A stretch of DNA of 64,000 nt from Cinclus cinclus (Eukaryota; Chordata; Aves; Passeriformes; Cinclidae), in contig NC_085080.1 of NCBI RefSeq assembly GCF_963662255.1, positions 875,503-939,502 of the forward strand. Reading direction: 5' to 3'. Position 1 is the stretch's first letter, and each line of letters begins with the position of its first letter. Made by a program: the position numbers and the translations under genes. The notes beneath the pieces are model-generated. The model saw only the letters and a list, made by a program, of their open reading frames with translations, did no database searches and had not been told where the DNA came from. Of this stretch, positions 1 through 11,700 are shown one piece after another.

Positions 1-690
1 ACTCTGGGATATTTTGGGGTCACTCTGGGATATTTTGGGGTCACTTTGGGATATTTTGGGGTCACTCTGGGATATTTTGGGGTCACTTTGGGATATTTTG
101 GGGTCACTCTGGGATATTTTGGGTAACTCTGGGACATTTTGGGGTCACTTTGGGATATTTTGGGGTCACTTTGGGATATTTTGGGGTCACTCTGGGATAT
201 TTTGGGGTCACTTTGGGATATTTTGGGGTCACTCTGGGATATTTTGGGTAACTCTGGGACATTTTGGGGTCACTTTGGGATATTTTGGGGTCACTTTGGG
301 ATATTTTGGGGTCACTCTGGGATATTTTGGGGTCACTCTGGGATATTTTGGGGTCACTCTGGGATATTTTGGGGTCACTTTGGGATATTTTGGGGTCACT
401 CTGGGATATTTGGGGTCACTCTGGGATATTTGGGGTCACTCTGGGATATTTTGGGGTCACTTTGGGATATTTTGGGGTCACTCTGGGATATTTTGGGTCA
501 CTCTGGGATATTTTGCGTCACTCTGGGATATTTTGGGGTCACTCTGGGATATTTTGGGTCACTCTGGGATATTTTGGGTCACTCTGGGATATTTTGGGGT
601 CACTCTGGGATATTTGGGGTCACTCTGGGATATTTGGGGTCACTCTGGGATATTTTGGGGTCACTTTGGGATATTTTGGGACCGTTCCCC
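1..690. repeat. 21-bp tandem repeat (RXRB intron 1)
   Basis: About 33 units of TGGGATATTTT plus GGGGTCACTY; some lack one or two G. Every full unit carries the nuclear-receptor half-site GGGTCA. The period of 21 (seven codons) makes long artefactual frames. At 691-794 it gives way to T-rich sequence with nothing recognisable. Confidence 0.95.
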
Positions 691-794
691 TGTAACTTGG
701 GACCCTTCCATTCTTTTTTTTTTAAATTTTTTTATTTTTGGTGTCCCTTTATTTTATTTCATTCCACGTTCTCCGTAATTTCCTCTCCGCCCCG

Positions 795-2464
795 CCCCGA
801 TATTCGATTATCAATCGATCCAATCAATCGATCAATCAATCACATTAATCAATCAATCGATCAATGAATCAATCGATGAATGAATTAATCAATCGAGCCA
901 ATCAATCAGTCAGTCAATCAATGAATTAATCTATCAATCAATCAATCAATCGATCAATGAATCAATCGATGAATGAATTAATCAATCGATCCAATCAATC
1001 AATCAGTCAATCAATGTATTAATCTATCAATTAATCAATCAATCGATCAATGAATCCATTGATCAATTAATCAATCGATCCAATCAATCAGTCAGTCAAT
1101 CAATGAATTAATCTATCAATCAATCAATCAATCGATCAATGAATCCATTGATCAATTAATCAATCGATCCAATCAATCAATCAGTCAGTCAATGAATTAA
1201 TCAATCAATCAATCAATCGATCAATGAATCCATTGATCAATTAATCAATCGATCCAATCAATCAATCAGTCAGTCAATGAATTAATCTATCAATCAATCA
1301 ATCGATCAATGAATCCATTGATCAATTAATCAATCAGTTGATCAATGAATTAATCTATCAATCAATCAATCGATCAATGAGTTAATCAATTGATCAATGA
1401 CTCAATTGATAACTAATCAATCAGTTGATCAAGGAATTAATGAATCAATTAATCAATCGATCAATGAATGAATGAATGAATCAATGAATGAATCAATCAA
1501 TGAATGAATTAATCGATCGAATGAGCAGTCAATCGATCAATCGATCAATGAATCAATCAGTCGATCAATGAATTAATCTATCAATCAATGAATTAATCAA
1601 TCGATCAATGAATAATTCAATCAATGAATTAATTGATCAATCGATCAATGAATTAATGAATCAGTGAATGAATTAATCAATCAATGAATGAATTAATCAA
1701 TCAATCTATCATTGAATTAATCAATCAATAAATTAATCAAGTCAATCGATCAATGAGTTAATCGATCAATGAATTAATCGATCAATCAATCAATCAATGA
1801 ATTAATCAATCGATCGATCAATGAGTTAATCGATCAATGAATTAATCAGTTGATTGATCAATGAATCAATCAATCGATCAATGAATGAATAAATCAATCA
1901 ATCGATCAATGAATGAATGAATGAATCAATCGATCAATGAATTAATCAATCAATCGATCAATGAATTAATCGATCAATCAGTCAATCAATGAATTAATCA
2001 ATCAATCAATCAATGGATCAATGAATTAATCCATCAATCAATCAATCAATGAATTAATCGATCAATCGATCGATCGATCAATGAATTAATCGATCAATCA
2101 ATCAATCAATGAATTAATCGATCAATCGATCGATCAATGAATTAATCGATCAGTCAATCAATCAATGAATTAATCAATCAATCAATCGGTTGATCAATGA
2201 ATTAATCGATCAATCAATCGATCAATGAATTAATCGATCAATCAATCAATCAATGAATTAATCGATCAATCAATCAATGAATTAATCGATCAATCGATCA
2301 ATGAATTAATCGATCAATCGATCGATCAATGAATTAATCAATCAATCAATCGATTGATCAATGAATTAATCGATCAATCAATCAATGAATTAATCAATCG
2401 ATCAATCGATAGATCAATGAATTAATCGATCAATCAATCAATCAATCACTGAATTAATTAATCA
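795..2464. repeat. AATCAATCGATC-type tetranucleotide-based array (RXRB intron 1)
   Basis: 1.7 kb made of TCAA, TCGA, TGAA and TTAA blocks, with a looser higher-order unit of 24 to 60 bp containing GATCAATGAATTAATC. It stops about 30 bases before the exon 2 acceptor. No gene or ORF of interest. Confidence 0.95.
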
Positions 2465-2495
2465 ATCTTTTCTCTCTCTCTCTCCCCTCCCCCAG

Positions 2496-2713
2496 ACTGC
2501 CGGAGCCCCGACAGCTCGAGCGCCGCCTCCCCTCCCCCCCCCGCCCCTCCCCCCCCCATGGGGTCCCCCCTGGGCCCCTCCCCCAGCCTGGGGCCCCTCC
2601 CCCACCCCCCCCCAAATTTGGGGTCCCCCTTCCCGGTCATCAGCTCCTCGCTGGGCTCCCCTCCCCCACCCCAAAATTTGGGGGGGGGTTTCGGGCCCGT
2701 CAGCAGCCCCCAG
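2496..2713 (+). CDS. RXRB: RXRB exon 2: proline-rich A/B region
   Basis: Acceptor follows a CT-repeat pyrimidine tract and AG at 2494-2495; donor GTGAGG at 2714. The exon enters with two bases of a split Asp codon and ends in phase 0 at Gln. It encodes DCRSPDSSS, a run of Pro and Ala, then [15 protein letters not shown] and GFGPVSSPQ, which follow the human RXRB A/B domain closely. This domain holds AF-1 and is expected to be disordered. The C-runs here are hard to sequence, so the exact proline count is uncertain. Confidence 0.9.
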
Positions 2714-5700
2714 GTGAGGGGGGGGAGGGGAAAAAAATAGAAATATAATTAAATATAATTAAATATAATTAAATATAATTAAATATAATTAAATATAATT
2801 AAATATAATTAATGAAGGGGTTGGGGGAGGGGAAATAGAGATCTAATTAAATATAATTAAATATAATTAAATATAATTAAATATAATTAAATATAATTAA
2901 ATATAATTAATGATGGGGTTGGGGGAGGGGAAATAGAGATCTAATTAAATATAATTAAATATAATTAAATATAATTAAATATAATTAAATATAATTAAAT
3001 ATAATTAAATATAATTAAATATAATTAATGATGGGGTTGGGGGAGGGGAAATAGAGATCTAATTAAATATAATTAAATATAATTAAATATAATTAAATAT
3101 AATTAAATATAATTAAATATAATTAAATATAATTAATAATGGGGGTTGGGGGAGGGGAAATAGAAATGTAATTAAATGTAATTAAATATAATTAAATATA
3201 ATTAAATATAATTAAATATAATTAATGATGGGGTTGGGGAGGGGAAATAGAAATGTAATTAAATGTAATTAAATATAATTAAGTATAATTAAATATAATT
3301 AAATATAATTAAATATAATTAAATATAATTAAATATAATTAATGATTGGGGGTTGGGGGAGGGGAAATAGAAATAAAATGAAATATAATGAAATATAATT
3401 AAATATAATTAAATATAATTAATGATGGGGTTGGGGGAGGGGAAATAGAGATCTAATTAAATAAAATTAAAAAAAATTAAAAAAAATTAAATATAATGAA
3501 ATATAATGAAATATAATTAAATATAATTAATAATGGGGGTTGGGGGAGGGGAAATAGAAATGTAATTAAATGTAATTAAATATAATTAAATATAATTAAA
3601 TATAATTAAATATAATTAAATATAATTAAATATAATTAAATATAATTAATGATGGGGTTGGGGGAGGGGAAATAGAAATATAATTAAATATAATTAAATA
3701 TAATAAAATATAATTAAATATAATTAAATATAATAAAATATAATTAAATATAATTAAATCTAATTAAATATAATTAAATATAATTAATAATGGGGGGTTG
3801 GGGGGGAAATAGGAATAAAATGAAATAAAATTCAAATAAATAATGGGGGGTTTGGGAAAAAATGGAAATAAAATGAAATTAACGTATAAATAAAATAAAT
3901 AACGGGGTTTGGGAAAAAATAAAATAAAAGAAATAAAATTGAAAATGGGGGTTTGGGAAGAAATAAATCAATAAAATACATGAAATTTAAAAATGGGGAT
4001 TTTGGGGAAAAAAATGGGGATTTTGGGGAAAAAAATGGGGATTTTGGGGAAAAAAATGGGGATTTTGGGAAAAAAATGGGGATTTTGGGGGAAAAAATGG
4101 GGATTTTGGGAAAAAAAAATGGGGATTTTGGGGAAAAAAATGGGGATTTTGGGGAAAAAAATGGGGATTTTGGGGGAAAAAAATTGGGGATTTTGGGAAA
4201 AAAAAATGGGGATTTTGGGGAAAAAAATGGGGATTTTGGGGAAAAAAATGGGGATTTTGGGGAAAAAAAATTGGGGATTTTGGGGGAAAAAATTGGGGAT
4301 TTTGGGAAAAAAAAATGGGGATTTTGGGGAAAAAAAAATGGGGATTTTGGGGAAAAAAATGGGGATTTTGGAAAAAAATGGGGATTTTGGGGAAAAAAAT
4401 GGGGATTTTGGGAAAAAAAATGGGGATTTTGGGAAAAAAATTGGGGATTTTGGGGAAAAAATGGGGATTTTGGGAAAAAAATGGGGATTTTGGGGGAAAA
4501 AATGGGGATTTTGGGAAAAAATGGGGATTTTGGGGAAAAATTGGGGATTTTGGGGAAAAAAATGGGGATTTTGGGAAAAAAATTGGGGATTTTGGGAAAA
4601 AAAATGGGGATTTTGGGGGGAAAAATGGGGATTTTGGGGAAAAAAATGGGGATTTTGGGAAAAAAAATGGGGATTTTGGGGAAAAAATGGGGATTTTGGG
4701 AAAAAAATGGGGATTTTGGGAAAAAAATGGGGATTTTGGGGGAAAAAAATGGGGATTTTGGGAAAAATTGGGGATTTTGGGGGAAAAAATGGGGATTTTG
4801 GGAAAAAAATGGGGATTTTGGGGAAAAAAATTGGGGATTTTGGGAAAAAAATGGGGATTTTGGGGGAAAAAATGGGGGATTTTGGGAAAAAAATGGGGAT
4901 TTTGGGAAAAAAATGGGGATTTTGGGAAAAAAATGGGGATTTTGGGAAAAAAAGGGGATTTTGGGGAAAAAATTGGGGATTTTGGGAAAAAAATGGGGAT
5001 TTTGGGAAAAAATGGGGATTTTGGGGAAAAAATGGGGGATTTTGGGAAAAAATTGGGGATTTTGGGGAAAAAATTGGGGATTTGGGAAAAAAATGGGGAT
5101 TTTGGGGGAAAAAATGGGGGATTTTGGGAAAAAAAAATGGGGATTTTGGGAAAAAAATGGGGATTTTGGGAAAAAATGGGGATTTTGGGAAAAAAAGGGG
5201 ATTTTGGGGAAAAAATGGGGATTTTGGGAAAAAAATGGGGATTTTGGGGAAAAAATTGGGGATTTTGGGGAAAAGGGGATTTTGGGGAAAAAAATGGGGA
5301 TTTTGGGAAAAAAAATGGGGATTTTGGGGAAAACGGGATTTTGGGGAAAGAAATGGGGATTTTGGGGAAAAAAATGGGGATTTTGGGGAAAAAATGGGGA
5401 TTTTGGGAAAAAAATGGGGATTTTGGGGGAAAAAAATGGGGATTTTGGGAAAAAAAATGGGGATTTTGGGGGAAAAAAATGGGGATTTTGGGAAAAAAAA
5501 TGGGGATTTTGGGACGTTTGCCTTGGAATTCTGGTCTGTTTTCCTTGGATTTGAGTTTCCCATGGAATTCCGTTGAGTTTCCCATGGAATTCCGTTGAGT
5601 TTCCCATGGAATTCCGTTGAGTTTCTCATGGAATTCCGTTGAGTTTCCCTCGGAATTCCGTTGAGTTTCCCATGGAATTCCGTTGAGTTTCCCCATGGAA

Positions 5701-8700
5701 TTCCGTTGAGTTTCCCATGGAATTCCGTTGAGTTTCTCATGGAATTCCGTTGAGTTTCCCCATGGAATTCCGTTGAGTTTCTCATGGAATTCCGTTGAGT
5801 TTCCCATGGAATTCCGTTGAGTTTCCCCATGGAATTCCGTTGAGTTTCCCATGGAATTCCGTTGAGTTTCTCATGGAATTCCGTTGAGTTTCCCATGGAA
5901 TTCCGTTCAGTTTCTCATGGAATTCCGTTGAGTTTCCCATGGAATTCCGTTGAGTTTCCCCATGGAATTCCATTGAGTTTCCCTTGGAATTCCGTTGAGT
6001 TTCCCATGGAATTCCGTTGAGTTTCCCTCGGAATTCCGTTGAGTTTCCCTCGGAATTCCGTTGAGTTTCCCATGGAATTCCGTTGAGTTTCCCATGGAAT
6101 TCCGTTGAGTTTCCCATGGAATTCCATTGAGTTTCCCACGGAATTCCGTTGAGTTTCTCATGGAATTCCGTTGAGTTTCCCTTGGAATTCCGTTGAGTTT
6201 CCCACAGAATTCCGTTGAGTTTCTCATGGAATTCCGTTGAGTTTCCCTTGGAATTCCGTTGAGTTTCCCACGGAATTCCGTTGAGTTTCCCTCGGAATTC
6301 CGTTGAGTTTCCCATGGAATTCCGTTGAGTTTCCCATGGAATTCCGTTGAGTTTCCCATGGAATTCCATTGAGTTTCCCATGGAATTCCCTCCCCCCCCC
6401 CCCCCCCCCCCCGGAATTCGGGGCCCTCCCCCCATTTCTCTCTCCCTCCCCTCCCCTCCCCCCCCCAGATCAACTCCACGGTTCCGCCGCCCCCCGGGAG
6501 CGGCTCCGAGGACGTGAAGCCCCCGTTGGGAATTCGGGGCGTGGCCCCGGCCCCGCCCTGCGCCCCTCCCCCCGGCCCCGGGAAGCGACTCTGCGCCATC
6601 TGCGGGGATCGCTCCTCCGGTGAGGGGGAGCCCGGAATTCCGGGAACGCTGTGGGGAGGGGATGGGAATTGGGGATTGGGGGATGGGAAATGGGGATTGG
6701 GGGATGGGAATTGGGGATTGGGGGATGGGAATTGGGGATTGGGGGATGGGAAATGGGGATTGGGGGATGGGAATTGGGGGATTGGGGGAATTGGGGATTG
6801 GGGGATGGGAATTGGGGGATGGGGGATGGGGATTGGGGGATGGGAAATGGGGATTGGGGGATGGGAATTGGGGATTGGGGGATGGGAATTGGGGATTGGG
6901 GGATGGGAAATGGGGATTGGGGGATGGGAATTGGGGATTGGGGGATGGGAATTGGGGATTGGGGGATGGGAATTGGGGATTGGGGGATGGGAATTGGGGA
7001 TTGGGGGATGGGAATTGGGGATTGGGGGATGGGAATTGGGGGATGGGGGATGGGAATTGGGGATTGGGGGATGGGAATTGGGGGATGGGGGATGGGAAAT
7101 GGGGATTGGGGGATGGGAATTGGGGATTGGGGGATGGGAATTGGGGATTGGGGGATGGGAATTGGGGATTGGGGGATGGGAAATGGGGATTGGGGGATGG
7201 GAAATGGGGATTGGGGGATGGGAATTGGGGATTGGGGGATGGGAATTGGGGATTTTTTGGTCTTTTCTGGGTTGATTTTTGTGCCATATTTGGGGTGGAT
7301 TCTGGCTCTGATTTTTGTCATTTTTGGGTCAATTTTTCTCATTTTTGGGTCGATTTTGGGTCGATTTTTGTCAGTTCTGGGTCGATTTTCGCTCTGATTT
7401 TTGTCAATTCTGGGTTAATTTTTGTCATTTTCGGGTCGATTTTTATCAATTCGTCGTCAATTTTCGCTCTGATTTTTATCATTTTTGGGTCAATTTTTGT
7501 CATTTCTGGGTCAATTTTCGCTCTGATTTTTCTCAATTCTGGGTCGATTTTCGCTCTGATTTTTGTCATTTTTGGGTCGATTTTTTTCTCAATTCTGGGT
7601 CGATTTTCACTCTGATTTTTGTCATTTTTGGGTTGATTTTTTGTCATTTCTGGGTCAATTTTCGCTCTGATTTTTGGGTGGATTTTTCTCAATTCTGGGT
7701 CGATTTTCGCTCTGAATTTTGTCATTTTCGGGTCTATTTTTATCAACTCTGGGTCGATTTTCGCTCCGATTTTTGTCATTTTCAGGTGGATTTTTTGTCA
7801 TTTCTGGGTCAATTTTCGCTCTGATTTTTCTCAATTCTGGCTCGATTTTCGCTCTGATTTTTGTCATTTTCGGGTTGATTTTTTGTCATTTCTGGGTCAA
7901 TTTTCACTCTGATTTTTGGGTGGCTTTTTCTCAATTCTGGGTCGATTTTCGCTCTGATTTTTGTCATTTTCAGGTCGATTTTTTGTCATTTCTGGGTCGA
8001 TTTTCGCTCCGATTTTCGGGTGGATTTTTCTCAATTCTGGGTCGATTTTCGCTCTGATTTTTGTCATTTTCGGGTGGATTTTTCTCAATTCTGGCTCGAT
8101 TTTCTCTCTGATTTTTGTCATTTTTGGGTGGCTTTTTCTCAATTCTGGCTCGATTTTCGCTCTGATTTTTGTCATTTTCGGGTGGATTTTTCTCAATTCT
8201 GGGTCGATTTTCGCTCTGATTTTTGGGGATTTCACCCCAAATCCCCCCCATTTTCCAGGGAAGCACTACGGCGTGTCCAGCTGCGAGGGCTTCTGCAGGG
8301 AACTTTGGGGCAATTTGGGGCAGTTTTGGTCAATTCTGGGTCGATTTTTGTCAATTCTGGGTTAATTTTTGTCAATTTTGGGTCAATTTTTCTCATTTTT
8401 GGTTCGATTTTTGTCATTTCTGGGTTGATTTTTGTGCCAAATTTGGGGTGGATTCTGGCTCTGATTTTTGTCATTTTTGGGTCAATTTTTCTCATTTTTG
8501 GGTCGATTTTGGGTCGATTTTTGTCAGTTCAGGGTTGATTTTCGCTCTGATTTTTGTCAATTCTGGGTTAATTTTTGTCATTTTTGGGTCGATTTTTATC
8601 AATTCGTCGTCAATTTTCGCTCTGATTTTTGTCATTTTCGGGTCAATTTTTGTCATTTCTGGGTCAATTTTCGCTCTGATTTTTCTCAATTCTGGGTCGA

Positions 8701-11700
8701 TTTTCGCTCTGATTTTTGTCATTTTCGGGTCGATTTTTCTCAATTCTGGGTCGATTTTCGCTCTGAATTTTGTCATTTCTGGGTTGATTTTTGCTCTGAT
8801 TTTTGTCATTTTTGGGTTGATTTTTTGTCATTTCTGGGTCAATTTTCACTCTGATTTTTGGGTGGCTTTTTCTCAATTCTGGGTCGATTTTCGCTCTGAT
8901 TTTTGTCATTTTCGGGTGGATTTTTCTCAATTCTGGGTCGATTTTCGCTCTGATTTTTGTCATTTTTGGGTGGATTTTTCTCAATTCTGGCTCGATTTTC
9001 GCTCTGATTTTTGTCATTTTCGGGTGGATTTTTCTCAATTCTGGCTCGATTTTCGCTCTGATTTTTGTCATTTTCGGGTGGATTTTTCTCAATTCTGGCT
9101 CGATTTTCGCTCTGATTTTTGTCATTTTCGGGTGGATTTTTCTCAATTCTGGCTCGATTTTCGCTCTGATTTTTGTCATTTTCGGGTGGATTTTTCTCAA
9201 TTCTGGCTCGATTTTCTCTCTGATTTTTGTCATTTTCGGGTGGATTTTTCTCAATTCTGGCTCGATTTTCTCTCTGATTTTTGTCATTTTCGGGTGGATT
9301 TTTCTCAATTCCGGCTCGATTTTCGCTCTGATTTTTGTCATTTTCGGGTGGATTTTTCTCAATTCTGGCTCGATTTTCTCTCTGATTTTTGTCATTTTTG
9401 GGTGGCTTTTTCTCAATTCTGGCTCGATTTTCGCTCTGATTTTTGTCATTTTCGGGTGGATTTTTCTCAATTCTGGCTCGATTTTCGCTCTGATTTTTGG
9501 GGATTTCACCCCAAATCCCCCCCATTTTCCAGGGAAGCACTACGGCGTGTCCAGCTGCGAGGGCTGCAAGGGCTTCTTCAAGCGCACGATCCGCAAGGAC
9601 CTGACGTACACGTGCCGCGACAACCGCGAGTGCGTGGTGGACAAACGGCAGCGCAACCGCTGCCAGTACTGCCGCTACCAGAAGTGCCTGGCCACCGGCA
9701 TGAAGAGAGAGGGTGGGACTGGGAGGGACTGGGATGAACTGGGAGGGGACTGGGACAAACTGGGAGGGACCGGGAGGGGTCGGGAGGAAAAAAACGGGGA
9801 AAAAATCTGATTTTCGGGGGTGAAAATAGCGAGGGAATGGGGGTTTGGGGGTAGTGGGAGGGACTGGGATGGACTGGGATGAACTGGGAGGAACTGGGAT
9901 GGACTGGGATAAACTGGGATGGGACTGGGATAAACTGGGATGGACTGGGAGGGACTGGGAGAAAGTGGGAGGGACTGGGGGGAAAAAACGGGGAAAAAAA
10001 ATCTGATTTTCGGGGGTGAAAATAGCGAGGGGATGGGGGTTTGGGGGTAGTGGGAGGGACTGGGATGGAACTGGGATGAACTGGGAGGGACTGGGAGAAA
10101 ATGGGATGAACTGGGAGGGACTGGGAGGGGACTGGGATGGGACTGGGATAAACTGGGATGGACTGGGAGGAAAAAAACGGGGAAAAAAATCTGTTTTTCG
10201 GGGGTGAAAATAGCGAGGGGATGGGGATTTGGGGGTAGTGGGAGGGACTGGGATGGACTGGGACAAACTGGGAGGGGACTGGGACAAACTGGGAGGGGAC
10301 TGGGACAAACTGGGAGGGGACTGGGACAAACTGGGAGGGACCGGGAGGGGTCGGGAGGAAAAAAACGGGGAAAAAAATCTGATTTTCGGGGGTGAAAATA
10401 GCGAGGGGATGGGGATTTGGGGGTAGTGGGAGGGACTGGGATGGACTGGGATGAACTGGGAGGAACTGGGATGGACTGGGATAAACTGGGATGGGACTGG
10501 GATAAACTGGGATGGACTGGGAGGGACTGGGAGAAAGTGGGAGGGACTGGGGGGAAAAAACGGGGAAAAAATCTGATTTTTGGGGGTGAAAATAGCGAGG
10601 GAATGGGGGTTTGGGGGTAGTGGGAGGGACTGGGATGGACTGGGATGAACTGGGATGGGACTGGGATAAACTGGGAGGGACTGGGACAAACTGGGAGGGA
10701 CTGGGACAAACTGGGAGGGACTGGGACAAACTGGGAGGGACTGGGACAAACTGGGAGGGTTTATTTTTTTTCCCATTTCCTCCCCGTTTTTTCACCGTTT
10801 TCCCTCCATTTTTCACCATTTTTCTCCGATTTTTCACCGTTTTTTGTCATTTTCCCACCATTTTTTCCCCTTTTCTTCCCATTTTTCACCGTTTTTCATC
10901 ATTTCTTCCCCATTTTTCCTCCATTTTTCATCATCTTTCCTCCATTTCCTCCCCGTTTTTCCATCGTTTTTTGTCACATTTTCACCATTTTTTCGTCCTT
11001 TTTTTCCCCTTTCCTCCCCATTTTTTCACCATTTTTTATCATTTTTCCTCCATTTTTCATCATTTCCTCCCCATTTTTCCTCCATTTTCCCCTTCCCTCC
11101 CCGTTTTTTCACCGTTTTTTATTTCCTCCCCATTTTTCCTCCATTTTTCCTCCATTTTCCCCCTTTCCTCCCAATTTTTTCACCGTTTTTTTATTTCCTC
11201 CCAATTTTTCCTCCATTTTTCATCATTTCCTCCCCATTTTTCCTCCATTTTCCCCTTTCCTCCCAATTTTTTCACCGTTTTTTCCTCATTTTTCCTCCAT
11301 TTTTCCTCATTTTTTCCCCTTCCCTCCCCGTTTTTTCACCGTTTTTTGTCATTTCCTCCCCATTTTTCCCCTTATCTCCCAATTTTTTCACCTTTTTTTC
11401 ATCATTTCCTCCCCATTTTTCCACCCTTTTTCCCATTTCCTCCCCGTTTTTTCACTGTTTTCCTCCATTTTTCCTCCATTTTTCATCATTTTTCCCCTTT
11501 CCTCTCAATTTTTTCACCGTTTTTCATCATTTTCTCCCCGTTTTTCCTCCATTTTTCATCATTTCCTCCCTGCTTTTCCTCCATTTTTTCCTCATTTTTC
11601 CTCCATTTTTCCTCCATTTTTCCCTTCCCTCCCAATTTTTTCACCGTTTTTTTATTTCCTCCCAATTTTTCCTCCATTTTTCATCATTTCCTCCCTGTTT

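Noticed and set aside
795..2464. AATCAATCGATC array as a homeobox enhancer
   Set aside because: TAAT and CAATCA words are unavoidable in a TCAA/TTAA/TCGA tetranucleotide array, and no unit combination stands out.
3832..5896. Long open frames of 420 to 640 residues on both strands
   Set aside because: They translate the 20 to 22-bp repeats into monotonous peptides (GDFGKK, FPKSPF). They are open on both strands because the repeat lacks stop words, and have no domain or codon signal.
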